From contig PKUO01000052.1 of the NCBI GenBank assembly GCA_002869585.1, positions 18,497-82,496 of the forward strand: a DNA stretch of 64,000 nt, in the 5' to 3' direction. Position 1 is the first letter of the stretch. Each line of letters opens with the position of its first letter. The translations under genes were made by a program, and so were the position numbers. Source of the DNA: Sedimenticola sp. GTDB taxonomy: Bacteria; Pseudomonadota; Gammaproteobacteria; Chromatiales; Chromatiaceae. The notes under the pieces were generated by a model that worked only from the letters and a program-made list of their open reading frames with translations, did no database searches and was not told the DNA's origin. This document shows positions 10,855 through 19,504 of this stretch, piece after piece.

Positions 10855-12585
10855 ATGTCCTCGAATAATGCCATAGCGCACGGCTTCCGTGATCTCGCGC
10901 TGTCTGAGCCCGTGATGCAGGCACTCAATGACGTCGGTTATGAAACCCCGTCACAAATCCAGGCGGAGACCATTCCGCATATCCTTTCCGGCAAGGATCT
11001 GCTGGGCCAGGCGCAGACCGGCACCGGCAAGACAGCGGCCTTCGCCCTGCCACTGCTGTCGATGATCGACATCAGCAAGCTGAGCCCCCAGGTGATGGTG
11101 CTGGCGCCCACCCGTGAGCTGGCCATCCAGGTGGCCGAGGCATTCCAGCGCTATGCCAAACATATCCGCGGATTTCACGTACTGCCGATCTACGGCGGAC
11201 AGGATTACCGCGTCCAGCTGCGCCCTCTGAAGCGTGGTGTACATGTGGTGGTAGGCACGCCGGGACGGGTCATGGACCACATGCGCCGGGGTTCCCTGGA
11301 TCTCAGCTCCCTCTCCTGCCTGGTGCTGGATGAGGCCGACGAGATGCTGCGCATGGGCTTCATCGACGATGTCGAATGGATCCTGGAGCAGACACCGGCC
11401 CAGCGCCAGATTGCGCTGTTCTCCGCCACCATGCCCAACGAGATCCGCCGCATCGCCCAGAAGTACCTGCGCGAGCCGGTGGAGATCCGCATCAAGACCA
11501 AGACCACCACTGCCGAGTCGATCCGCCAGCGTTACTGGATGGTGAGCGGCCTGCACAAACTCGACGCGTTGACCCGCATCCTCGAGGCCGAGCCCTTCGA
11601 GGGCATCCTCATCTTCGTACGTACCAAGATCGCCACCGTGGAACTGTCCGAAAAACTCGAGGCGCGCGGTTACGCATCGGCGGCGCTGAACGGTGACATT
11701 GTCCAGAAAGAGCGCGAGCGGGTGGTCGATAAGCTCAAGCTGGGCAAGCTGGATATCGTGGTGGCCACCGATGTCGCCGCCCGCGGCTTGGATGTGGAAC
11801 GCATCAGCCATGTGATCAATTACGACATCCCCAACGATACCGAGGCCTACGTGCATCGCATCGGCCGCACCGGCCGGGCCGGCCGCAAGGGTGAGGCGAT
11901 CCTGTTCGTCGCCCCACGCGAAAGACGCCTGCTGCACGCCATCGAGAAGGCGACCCGCCAACCCATCGAGCTGATGGAACTGCCCACCACCGAACGTATC
12001 AACGACCAGCGCATCGCGCGCTTCAACGAGCGCATCACCGACACCCTGGCGACCGAACAACTCGGATTCTTCTACCAGCTGATGGAGAACTACCAGCAGG
12101 AACACAACATCCCTGCCCTGGAGATCGCGGCGGCGCTGGCGAAGCTGCTGCAGGGTGATACCCCGATGTTGCTGGAAAAGAGCAAATCGCCACCCCCCCA
12201 GGCGCCACGCAAAGAGCGTGATCAGCCGCCACCGAGGAAACCGCGCAAGAGCAAACCTGCGGGCGCCCCCGAAGAGGGCATGGAGCGTTTCCGTATCGAA
12301 GTGGGACACAACCACGGCGTCAAGCCCGGCAATATCGTCGGCGCCATCGCCAACGAGGCGGGACTGGAGAGCGAACACATCGGCCACATCGATATCCAGG
12401 ACGACCACAGTATCGTCGTGCTGCCTCAGGGCATGCCCAAGGATGTCTTCTTCGATCTGAAAAAAACCTGGGTCTGTGGACAGAAGCTGAACATCAGCCG
12501 ACTGGACGGCGAGGAACCGCCGAAAAAGCGCCGCAGCCCGAAAAAACGCACCAAACCAAAGACAAAAAAGAAGAAAACCGACTAG
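10855..12585 (+). CDS. deaD: DEAD-box ATP-dependent RNA helicase DeaD/CsdA
   Basis: 576 residues. Motifs are in order: Q motif GYETPSQIQAE (about 27-38), motif I AQTGTGKT (about 55), VLDEADEM (about 160), SAT (about 190), and HRIGRTGRAGR (about 335-345). After the helicase core come a Pro/Lys-rich linker (about 440-475), a DbpA-type RNA-binding domain (about 475-555, with GVKPGNIVGAIANEAGL and the HIGHIDIQDDHSIVVLP block) and a very basic Lys/Arg tail. This layout is that of DeaD/CsdA, which unwinds structured RNA in ribosome assembly and cold adaptation. It has its own TATAAT box upstream. It is transcribed in the same direction as the following small genes. Confidence 0.94.
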   Translation: MSSNNAIAHGFRDLALSEPVMQALNDVGYETPSQIQAETIPHILSGKDLLGQAQTGTGKTAAFALPLLSMIDISKLSPQVMVLAPTRELAIQVAEAFQRYAKHIRGFHVLPIYGGQDYRVQLRPLKRGVHVVVGTPGRVMDHMRRGSLDLSSLSCLVLDEADEMLRMGFIDDVEWILEQTPAQRQIALFSATMPNEIRRIAQKYLREPVEIRIKTKTTTAESIRQRYWMVSGLHKLDALTRILEAEPFEGILIFVRTKIATVELSEKLEARGYASAALNGDIVQKERERVVDKLKLGKLDIVVATDVAARGLDVERISHVINYDIPNDTEAYVHRIGRTGRAGRKGEAILFVAPRERRLLHAIEKATRQPIELMELPTTERINDQRIARFNERITDTLATEQLGFFYQLMENYQQEHNIPALEIAAALAKLLQGDTPMLLEKSKSPPPQAPRKERDQPPPRKPRKSKPAGAPEEGMERFRIEVGHNHGVKPGNIVGAIANEAGLESEHIGHIDIQDDHSIVVLPQGMPKDVFFDLKKTWVCGQKLNISRLDGEEPPKKRRSPKKRTKPKTKKKKTD

Positions 12586-12647
12586 GGGACTGTTATTCCG
12601 GGTGAATAATGGGATAAATTAGTCGGCAAATTTAGGAGGATGACTGA

Positions 12648-13100
12648 ATGAGATACGCCATATACGCACTGCTTTTGACACTGCCGATCAACCTGCCCGC
12701 ACAGACCGCCAATGGGCAACCGCCGCAGATACCGGAGTTTGCCGACGTCAAAATGCGTATGCTGCCGATGATGACCGACTCGCTTGGACCGATGACCCAG
12801 ACCCGCGACTGCATCGCCGCCAGCCAGAACTCCGATCAGCTCAATGGCTGTATTTCCATCATGGCGGATTATCAGAAAAAGATGATGGCCAGCATGGACC
12901 GGGGACACACCACCCCTCCCCCGGAGCCACCCAAGCTGGAGTGGTCAGAGGAGCTGAAAACACGCATGCTGACCGACATCGACCTGTCGATAAAGAATAC
13001 CCTCTCGACCAAGAGTTGCCTGGAGCTGAGTACCAGTCATGAACAGATGACCCAGTGCATGGAGGCCGCAGGACTGACCCGCAAGCCAGCCAAGCAGTAA
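12648..13100 (+). CDS. small exported protein of unknown function
   Basis: 150 residues. A good ribosome-binding site, AGGAGG, lies eight bases before the ATG. The first 20 residues form a short hydrophobic signal peptide (AIYALLLTLPINLPAQ) with a likely cut near residue 18-20. The mature part has four cysteines in two similar blocks, DCIAAS/GCISIMADY and SCLELS/QCMEAAG, spaced so that two disulfides are plausible; the middle is Pro/Glu-rich. Met content is high. I do not recognise the family. It sits 62 bp after deaD and 12 bp before the VOC gene, so co-transcription with the latter is likely. Confidence 0.75.
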   Translation: MRYAIYALLLTLPINLPAQTANGQPPQIPEFADVKMRMLPMMTDSLGPMTQTRDCIAASQNSDQLNGCISIMADYQKKMMASMDRGHTTPPPEPPKLEWSEELKTRMLTDIDLSIKNTLSTKSCLELSTSHEQMTQCMEAAGLTRKPAKQ

Positions 13101-13112
13101 CCGAAGAACTCC

Positions 13113-13487
13113 GTGGACCTGATCCGATCCATACACCACGCCAGCCTGCTGGTGTCGGACACCGAACGGGCGGTCAGCTTCTACCGGGATATCCTCGGGC
13201 TCAAGGTGTTTCAGGGCAGACCCGAGCTGCCCTTTCCCGGCGCCTGGCTGGAGGTTGGGGACCAGCAGATACATCTGCTGGAGCTGCCCAATCCCGACCC
13301 CAGCGAGGGACGGCCTGAACACGGTGGGCGCGACCGCCATCTGGCCTTCACAGCAAACCACCTCGATCGGCTAAAAACAGCCCTGGATGCCCACGGCATC
13401 CCCTACACCCTCAGCAAATCGGGCCGTACCGCCCTCTTCTGCCGCGATCCTGACGGTAACGCCCTGGAATTTATTCAAAACGGCTAG
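13113..13487 (+). CDS. VOC family (glyoxalase/bleomycin-resistance fold) protein
   Basis: 124 residues, one VOC module. It starts at GTG 13113, twelve bases after the previous stop. It has the family start IHHASLLVSDTERAVSFYRDILGLKV, a QIHLLEL strand, a DRHLAFT strand and the closing DPDGNALEFIQ. His/His/Glu positions typical of metal-binding members are present (His near 9, His near 54, His near 75, Glu near 120). These enzymes act on glyoxal adducts, aromatic diols or epoxides; this single-module size is also that of many uncharacterised members, so the substrate is open. Confidence 0.87.
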   Translation: MDLIRSIHHASLLVSDTERAVSFYRDILGLKVFQGRPELPFPGAWLEVGDQQIHLLELPNPDPSEGRPEHGGRDRHLAFTANHLDRLKTALDAHGIPYTLSKSGRTALFCRDPDGNALEFIQNG

Positions 13488-13512
13488 CCGGTAAGCTGGA
13501 TCCGATAATGTA

Positions 13513-14424
13513 TCAATCCCAGACATCGGTACTCAGATAGCGCTCACCGGTATCCGGCAGAATCGCCAACAACACCTTATCGCGGTACTCCTCGCGCCTG
13601 GCCGCCTTGATCATGCCGGCAACCGCCGCGCCGGAGGATATGCCCACAAATATTCCCTCTTTCTGCGCCAGGAAGCGTGTGGTTGTGTAGGCCTCCTCGG
13701 TGGTAATCTGCAGCACCTCGTCCCAGATAGCGGTATCCAGCGTTTCCGGGATAAAACCCGGCGCCGTGCCCATGATCTTGTGCTTGCAGGCGATCCCCTG
13801 GGTAAGAATCGGGGAATCCGCCGGCTCGGTGGCAATCACCCGCAGGTCGGGATTGTGCTCGCGCAGGTAGCGCCCCAGGCCGGAGATAGTGCCGCCAGTA
13901 CCGGTGGTGCAGACAATGGCATCCAGCTCCATGCCGAAATCGGCCCAGATCTCCTCGGCCGTGGCCTTGTGGGCGGCGGGATTGTCCGGATTGAAATGCT
14001 GACCGACAAAGAACCAACCCTTCTCTGCAGCCAACCGCTTGGCCTCCTCGATCGCCCCCTTGGTGCCCTTCTCGGCAGGCGTCAACACCAGCTCCGCCCC
14101 AAAGGCGCGCAGGATGGTCTTGCGCTCTTCGCTCATATCGGCGGCCATCACCATCACCGCGTGATAGCCCTTGACAGCGGCCACCATAGCGATGCCGATG
14201 CCGGTATTTCCCGAGGTGGGCTCGATGATGATGTCGCCGGGTTTGATCAGTCCCTTGGCCTCGGCCCGTTCGATCATATTCAGCGCCGGACGATCCTTGA
14301 CCGAGGCGGCGGGATTGAAACTCTCCACCTTCACCCAGAGTTCCCGGGCCAGGATATCGCTCACCTTGTTGAGCCGGATTACCGGCGTATTGCCCACGGT
14401 CTGGAGGATTGTGTCGTATTTCAT
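13513..14424 (-). CDS. cysK: cysteine synthase A (O-acetylserine sulfhydrylase)
   Basis: 303 residues, normal for CysK. It makes L-cysteine from O-acetylserine and sulfide with PLP. The PLP lysine is in SVKDRPA (Lys43), the substrate loop is TSGNTGIG (about 70-77), and the phosphate-binding glycine loop is GTGGTISGLG (about 175-184). The C-terminal block GISSGAAVAG is the conserved serine loop. CysK rather than CysM is favoured by overall length and the FIPETLDTAIWDEV segment. It is convergent with the VOC gene and divergent from the HAD phosphatase. Confidence 0.95.
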   Translation of the reverse strand: MKYDTILQTVGNTPVIRLNKVSDILARELWVKVESFNPAASVKDRPALNMIERAEAKGLIKPGDIIIEPTSGNTGIGIAMVAAVKGYHAVMVMAADMSEERKTILRAFGAELVLTPAEKGTKGAIEEAKRLAAEKGWFFVGQHFNPDNPAAHKATAEEIWADFGMELDAIVCTTGTGGTISGLGRYLREHNPDLRVIATEPADSPILTQGIACKHKIMGTAPGFIPETLDTAIWDEVLQITTEEAYTTTRFLAQKEGIFVGISSGAAVAGMIKAARREEYRDKVLLAILPDTGERYLSTDVWD

Positions 14425-14501
14425 GGCTTGCCTTATCGGGTCTGGAAGTGCAGATTAGACCAGGAATCATACAGCAGTTGGACAGCCCTTCAGAGAGCCG
14501 C

Positions 14502-15218
14502 ATGAAAAAAACAGGACATAGCACAGCGATCCGGGCCATCAGTTTCGATCTCGACGACACCCTCTGGGACAACCGCCCGGTGCTGCATTCCGCCGAGCAG
14601 ACGCTGTTTGACTGGCTGCTCGCCCACTACCACCGCATCGGCGAGTTGCACGACATCGCCTCCTTTCAGCAGATGCGCCTGGATCTCGCCCGGGAGCGCA
14701 GTGATCTGCGCTACCAGATGACCCGGCTGCGCAAGGTGTCTCTGCAACGGCTGGCCGAGGCGGCCGGGTATGATGATTCGCTGGTGGAACCTGCGTTTGC
14801 GGTGTTCATCGAGGCCCGCCACCAAGTAACCCTGTACGACGATGTGATCCCAGGGCTGGAGGCCCTGCGCAACGCGGGTTACCTACTTGTCGCGCTGAGC
14901 AACGGCAACGCCAGCATCCACCGACTGAACATCGGGCACCTGTTCGACTTCGACCTGAATGCCGAGCAGGCGGGGGCCGCCAAACCCGCCACGGCCATGT
15001 TCGACCAGGCCTGCCGACAGCTTGACATTGCCCCTGATCAATTGGCCCATGTCGGCGATGAACACGAGACCGATATCACCGGTGCGCGCAACAGCGGGGC
15101 GGTGGCGGTCTGGATGAACCGTCTGCAAGCGGAGAGTCCGGACAACCCGCGCTATCATCACCAGGTGAGGGATATGCGGGAGCTACTCATGCTGGCCGAA
15201 AGCTGGTCCTCTCGCTGA
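14502..15218 (+). CDS. HAD-superfamily phosphatase, YigB-like
   Basis: 238 residues from the ATG at 14502. The frame is open further upstream, but the added part overlaps the cysK start region and is not conserved. HAD motif I FDLDDTLWDNRPVL gives nucleophile Asp16 and acid/base Asp18; motif II is VALSNGN, motif III the Lys in AGAAKPATAMF, and motif IV VGDEHETDITGA. Length and the DNRPVL/SNGNA blocks match YigB, which in E. coli dephosphorylates FMN and a riboflavin precursor. The exact substrate is not provable here. It is convergent with the J-domain gene, with a four-base gap. Confidence 0.88.
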   Translation: MKKTGHSTAIRAISFDLDDTLWDNRPVLHSAEQTLFDWLLAHYHRIGELHDIASFQQMRLDLARERSDLRYQMTRLRKVSLQRLAEAAGYDDSLVEPAFAVFIEARHQVTLYDDVIPGLEALRNAGYLLVALSNGNASIHRLNIGHLFDFDLNAEQAGAAKPATAMFDQACRQLDIAPDQLAHVGDEHETDITGARNSGAVAVWMNRLQAESPDNPRYHHQVRDMRELLMLAESWSSR

Positions 15219-15222
15219 GCCT

Positions 15223-15807
15223 TCAGCAGCGCCGCAGCAGGCTCATGGCCTCCTGCAACTGTGTAAACTGCTCGCCCTCTCCACCACGGTCAGGGTGATG
15301 TTGCATCGCCAGCTGCCGATAGCGGCGGGTTATCTCATCGGGGCTTACCGGATCGACCAGGCCCAGCACCTCCAGCGCCTGGCTGCGGCGCTCGTTGGCG
15401 AAGTATCTGACCCAGAACTGACCGAGCAGATCCTCCACCTCGTCGGCGCTGGTCTGATGGAGATTGTCCAGATTGGTATAGTAATCGCGCAGCGGGTCGC
15501 TACAGACCGGCAGCCCATTGGCCCCAGCCGCCGGGCGCAGGCAGATGTTCAGCACATCGATAGCCACCCCCTCGCCGCTGGAGTGCGCGAGCGCCTCATC
15601 GAGCTGGTAGAGGGCGTGAAACAGCAGAAAGTGGGCCTGAAACATGGCGTGACTCTCTTTGAACAGATCGGCAGGAAAACCCTGCTGCAACTCGACTTGC
15701 AACCGTTTCAACAGATCAAACTCGCTCAGCCCTTGCGGGTGGCCAGACAGTATTCCATAGATCAGCTGTTGCAGTTCAGGCCCTCGATGGTCGGTGTCTT
15801 TGGTCAT
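15223..15807 (-). CDS. DnaJ-related protein with C-terminal J domain
   Basis: 194 residues. Residues 1-130 match the DNAJ-related N-terminal family, with a helical LLKRLQVELQQGFPADLFKESHAMFQAHFLLFHALYQL segment in pieces. The last 60 residues are a J domain: ALEVLGLVDPVSPDEITRRYRQLA, then the invariant HPD in QHHPDRGG. Such proteins stimulate a DnaK-type Hsp70; here the J domain is at the C-terminus, unlike DnaJ, and there is no Gly/Phe region or zinc finger. It is a known gammaproteobacterial family of unsettled client range. Confidence 0.87.
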   Translation of the reverse strand: MTKDTDHRGPELQQLIYGILSGHPQGLSEFDLLKRLQVELQQGFPADLFKESHAMFQAHFLLFHALYQLDEALAHSSGEGVAIDVLNICLRPAAGANGLPVCSDPLRDYYTNLDNLHQTSADEVEDLLGQFWVRYFANERRSQALEVLGLVDPVSPDEITRRYRQLAMQHHPDRGGEGEQFTQLQEAMSLLRRC

Positions 15808-15921
15808 GGTCAGTCAGCGCAGCTATTCTTTCATCACGGGTAAAAATCGGTCATGATCTCTCCCCAACGATAATCGATCACGTCCAAAACCGCCATGTAC
15901 TAACAATCCGAGAGGTGCCTT

Positions 15922-17181
15922 GTGGGACGAAGTCTTGTCTTCCTGCTGCTGTTACTGGTCAATTCACTATCTGCCCTGCATGCCGAGGACAAGAGTCTGA
16001 TGCTGCCGGTTTCCAGTGGCAGTGAAATCAGCCTGCGGACTTTCGGTGCGGGAGAGGACCGGGTGCTGTGGATTCCCTCCGAGTTCGGATTCGGTGGGGA
16101 GCGCGAACGGATGCTGGCCGGAGGACTCGCGGCAAAGGGGCTGGAGGTGTGGATCGCAGACCTGCATGGCAGCTATTTTCTCCCGCCGGGGCGCAACAGC
16201 CTGACTGAGATTCCGACAGACGACATCGCCGAGTTGCTGCATCTGGCCCAGCCGGAAAATGGCCGTCTCTACATTCTCAGCACCGGACGGGGTGCCGCAC
16301 TGGCACTAATGGCGGCCAGAGAGGCGCAGCTTGCCCAGCCTGAAGGACTGTCACTAGGTGGCCTGATCCTGTTCCACCCCAATCTGCACGCCAAACCGCC
16401 GCAACCTGGCCAGCCGGCCGAATACCTGCCGGTGGCCAGGCTCAGCAATCTGCCGATCTTTCTGATTCAGCCCGGAAGCTCGGCCAAGCGCTGGCACCTG
16501 AAGGAACTAATCGATCTGCTGCAACAGGGCGGCAGCGATCTGTTTACCCGGGTGATCGCCAATGTCTCCGACGGTTTCCACCTGCGCCCCGATTTCACCG
16601 AGCATGAGCAGCAGGTCAGCGCCCAACTGCCAGACCTGCTGGACCAGGCGATCCATCTGCTCAACGGCATTAACCAGCAGCGACGCATGGCGGTTGAGGC
16701 TAGCGGCGTTGCCGAAACCGAATGGAGCGGCAACGCCTTCAAGGAGTCGCTGCAGCCCTACCCCGGCGAACAGTTTGCGCCTCCCTTCGTCCTGGAGGAT
16801 CTGCAAGGCAATAGCTATGATCTGGCCGAGTACCGGGGCAAGGTGGTGTTGCTCAACTTCTGGGCCACCTGGTGTCCGCCCTGCGTCAAGGAGATCCCCT
16901 CGCTGGGCAGATTGCAGGAGAGGCTAGCGGATGAGCCGTTCGTGGTGCTGAGCGTGGATATCGGCGAAGAACCCGAAGCGGTTGCGGCATTTCTGCAAAA
17001 GATCCCAGCACAATTTCCGGTCCTGCTCGACCAGGCGGGCGACACCGTGCAATCCTGGAATATCCGCGCCTTCCCTACCACCTTCCTGCTGGATAAGACC
17101 GGTAAAATCCGCTACGCCTACTTCGGTGCGCTGGAATGGGATGACGACGGCGTGGTGGAAACCATCCGGCAACTGCTTTAG
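15922..17181 (+). CDS. exported TlpA-like thioredoxin with N-terminal hydrolase-like domain
   Basis: 419 residues from GTG 15922, preceded by GAGAGGTG. Residues 1-21 are a signal peptide (LVFLLLLLVNSLSALHA). Residues about 30-245 look like an alpha/beta-hydrolase fold: a VLWIPSEFGF strand and an elbow-like LSTGRGAALAL at the place of the usual GxSxG, so the nucleophile is doubtful. Residues about 275-419 are a TlpA/ResA thioredoxin domain with the redox site WCPPC near 318-322 and the cis-Pro loop AFPTTFL. It would reduce or form disulfides outside the cytoplasm. It ends in TAG directly in frame with the following DUF2157 gene. The N-terminal domain assignment is tentative; the thioredoxin part is firm. 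Confidence 0.85.
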   Translation: MGRSLVFLLLLLVNSLSALHAEDKSLMLPVSSGSEISLRTFGAGEDRVLWIPSEFGFGGERERMLAGGLAAKGLEVWIADLHGSYFLPPGRNSLTEIPTDDIAELLHLAQPENGRLYILSTGRGAALALMAAREAQLAQPEGLSLGGLILFHPNLHAKPPQPGQPAEYLPVARLSNLPIFLIQPGSSAKRWHLKELIDLLQQGGSDLFTRVIANVSDGFHLRPDFTEHEQQVSAQLPDLLDQAIHLLNGINQQRRMAVEASGVAETEWSGNAFKESLQPYPGEQFAPPFVLEDLQGNSYDLAEYRGKVVLLNFWATWCPPCVKEIPSLGRLQERLADEPFVVLSVDIGEEPEAVAAFLQKIPAQFPVLLDQAGDTVQSWNIRAFPTTFLLDKTGKIRYAYFGALEWDDDGVVETIRQLL

Positions 17182-17190
17182 ATTAGTGCG

Positions 17191-18492
17191 ATTAACAAAG
17201 GCGACCATCACCGCTGGCTGCATGGCGAGATACCCGCCTGGGTCAAGGCGGGCATCATCGACAGCGACCAGGCGGAGCAACTGCGTCAGCGCTACATCCT
17301 GGCCAAAGGCGTCGGCTGGGGACGGATTGTCCTGTCGAGCATTGGGGCCATCCTGGTCGGACTCGGGGTGATTCTGCTGTTTGCCTACAACTGGGAGGCG
17401 ATGCCGAAGGCCGTGAAACTGGCCGTGGTGTTCGGCGCCCTGGCAGTGGCGCACATCGCCGGACTGCTGGTGAATCGCAAGGAGTCCAATCCGATTGCCG
17501 GCGAGGGACTGCATGCCCTCGGGACCATGCTGTTCGGGGCGGGCATCTGGCTGGTAGCCCAGATCTACCACATCGATGAGCACTACCCCAACGCCTTCAT
17601 CTTGTGGGGGATGGGTGCGCTGCTGATGGCCTGGGCGCTGCCCTCGCTGACCCAGGCGCTGATGGCGGTGGCGCTGGTGATCGTCTGGCAACTGACCGAG
17701 GTGTTTGATTTTCGCCAGGCCCTGCATGGGGCACCCTGGATTCTGCTGCTGGGCGTCTTCCCGCTGATCTGGCGACTGCGTTCCCCAGTGCTGGCCGCGA
17801 CGGCAACCTCGGCATTGATCGCCTCCCTGACCCTCTCGGCCTTTCGCGTCGATGAGGAGTTGTTTGCCCTGATCATCATCCTCACCAGTGCGCTGTTCAT
17901 CGCCATCGGCCGGTTGGTGGAACAGTACCCCAAACTGGCGCTGGCAGAGACTGGCCAGGCGTTCAGACAGCCCGCGCTACTCGCCTATTTTGGCATGCTT
18001 TACCTGCTGACCTTCCCCGACCTGGCCGGGGATCTGCTCAACCTCGATCTTTCCAGCACCTGGGCCAGGGCCTATCTGTTCGGGGCGTTGATTCCTGCCC
18101 TGGCAGCCTGGGGAATAGTGGTGCTGAACCGGCTCAGAACAGGCCAGCTGGGAGAGTCGATCTCTGACCTGGTGATTCTCGCCAGCCTGCTGTTGGTCAT
18201 CATCTTCGCCGGCCTGGATATCGGCCACGGCAACTGGATGCTGTCGGCCCCCTTCAATCTTCTGCTGCTGGCCCAGGGGCTGTGGCTGATCATTGATGGT
18301 TCGCGCAAGGTGCACTCCCGCATGGTGGTTGCCGGCTGTCTGCTGCTGACACTGCTGGCGGTGAGCCGCTACCTCGATCTGTTTGACAGCCTGCTCAGCC
18401 GCGCCCTGGTGTTTTTCCTGATCGGCGGCGGCCTGTTCATGGTGGGCAATTTCTATAACCGCCAGAAGCAGCATAGCGGGAGGGGGGAATGA
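17191..18492 (+). CDS. DUF2157 multi-pass membrane protein, non-canonical start
   Basis: About 433 residues if translation starts at ATT 17191, directly after the TlpA stop. The conserved N-terminal region of the family (RWLHGEIPAWVKAGIID...AEQLRQRY) lies upstream of the first ordinary start, GTG 17368, and no ATG, GTG or TTG exists in frame between the TAG at 17179-17181 and 17368. The rest is about ten transmembrane helices rich in Leu/Ala, typical of DUF2157. The family is an integral inner-membrane protein without known activity, regularly encoded with a GDYXXLXY protein, which follows here with a 4-bp ATGA overlap. Identity is firm; the start is uncertain. Confidence 0.82.
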   Translation: MNKGDHHRWLHGEIPAWVKAGIIDSDQAEQLRQRYILAKGVGWGRIVLSSIGAILVGLGVILLFAYNWEAMPKAVKLAVVFGALAVAHIAGLLVNRKESNPIAGEGLHALGTMLFGAGIWLVAQIYHIDEHYPNAFILWGMGALLMAWALPSLTQALMAVALVIVWQLTEVFDFRQALHGAPWILLLGVFPLIWRLRSPVLAATATSALIASLTLSAFRVDEELFALIIILTSALFIAIGRLVEQYPKLALAETGQAFRQPALLAYFGMLYLLTFPDLAGDLLNLDLSSTWARAYLFGALIPALAAWGIVVLNRLRTGQLGESISDLVILASLLLVIIFAGLDIGHGNWMLSAPFNLLLLAQGLWLIIDGSRKVHSRMVVAGCLLLTLLAVSRYLDLFDSLLSRALVFFLIGGGLFMVGNFYNRQKQHSGRGE

Positions 18493-19490
18493 AGCGCATC
18501 GTGCTCTATCTCGCCATCGCCTTCCAGGTGCTGGCCCTGGCATGGATCGCGGCCAAGCGCGAATGGATCGTGCAAACCGGCGAGACCGTCTATATCCGCA
18601 GCGCGCCCATCGACCCGCGCGACATCTTCCGGGGCGACTATGTAAGGCTCAACTACGAGGCCTCGACCTTTTCCAAAACCGAGCTGCGCGATGGCCTGCT
18701 TGACGGGGAGGTCAACCGCGGCAGTCAGGTCTATGTACCCCTGGAGATCGATGCACGCGGCCTGGCGTCAGCCCAATATGTCACAGACCTGAAGCCTGAC
18801 CATCCACCCTTTCTGCGCGGCTATGTGTTACATCATTGGCTGGGAGACGCTGGCCGCGCCACTCTTCAGGTTAAATACGGCATCGAACAGTACTTTGTCG
18901 AGCAGGGCAAGGGACTGGCGATCGAACAGCAGCGCGGTACGCGCAGCGGAATACAACAGCCGATGGAGATTGAACTGGCGCTCGACAGCCAGGGCACCGC
19001 CATTATCAAGGGCTATCGCTGGAGCCCCCTGGGCATTGGCCTGGCGGTGAAGCGCGCGGTCGAGCGTGACCCCCTTGCCACTGAGCGCAGCGCTGTTCTG
19101 GAGCTGACCCTGCAGAATGCCTCCGACTCCCCACTGTCGATCGTGATGCTGCCCGATCTCTGCTCCTTTCAGCTGATATCGGTGAAAACCGCATCAATCC
19201 ACATCGAACACCGACGCCCGGAATGCGAGAGACTGACACCACGACCGGAGCACCTGCTCACCCTCGCACCCGAGGAGAGCCGCGCATTCACCTTTGATTT
19301 CAACACCGCACCCTGGCTGGTTAACTACAATAACCAGCCCACCTCCATAGGTACACTGAAGTGGGACCAGCGCTTCAGGCTCGTCTACCGCTCACCCCCC
19401 GCGGTTGACACCCTGATCAAGCCGGCAACCCATACCTGGCAGGGTGAGCTCCCATCGCGCGCCTTTCATGGTGGCGGTCAGATCGATTAG
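18489..19490 (+). CDS. GDYXXLXY-motif membrane-anchored protein
   Basis: 333 residues. One N-terminal transmembrane helix (IVLYLAIAFQVLALAWIAA) is followed by the family block SAPIDPRDIFRGDYVRLNYE, which holds the GDYxxLxY motif near residues 48-55. The long C-terminal part is probably periplasmic. The first codon overlaps the DUF2157 stop by four bases, a strong sign of translational coupling. The two families are found together across many proteobacteria, suggesting one membrane complex; its role is unknown. The C-terminal half (about residues 195-333) reads like an added beta-rich domain and makes this member longer than the commonest ones. Confidence 0.88.
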   Translation: MKRIVLYLAIAFQVLALAWIAAKREWIVQTGETVYIRSAPIDPRDIFRGDYVRLNYEASTFSKTELRDGLLDGEVNRGSQVYVPLEIDARGLASAQYVTDLKPDHPPFLRGYVLHHWLGDAGRATLQVKYGIEQYFVEQGKGLAIEQQRGTRSGIQQPMEIELALDSQGTAIIKGYRWSPLGIGLAVKRAVERDPLATERSAVLELTLQNASDSPLSIVMLPDLCSFQLISVKTASIHIEHRRPECERLTPRPEHLLTLAPEESRAFTFDFNTAPWLVNYNNQPTSIGTLKWDQRFRLVYRSPPAVDTLIKPATHTWQGELPSRAFHGGGQID

Positions 19491-19504
19491 GTAACAGCCG
19501 GGGC

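Noticed and set aside
10951..12408. A 485-codon frame antisense to deaD
   Set aside because: Opposite strand of a certain gene with clear DEAD-box motifs; composition looks like an antisense shadow.
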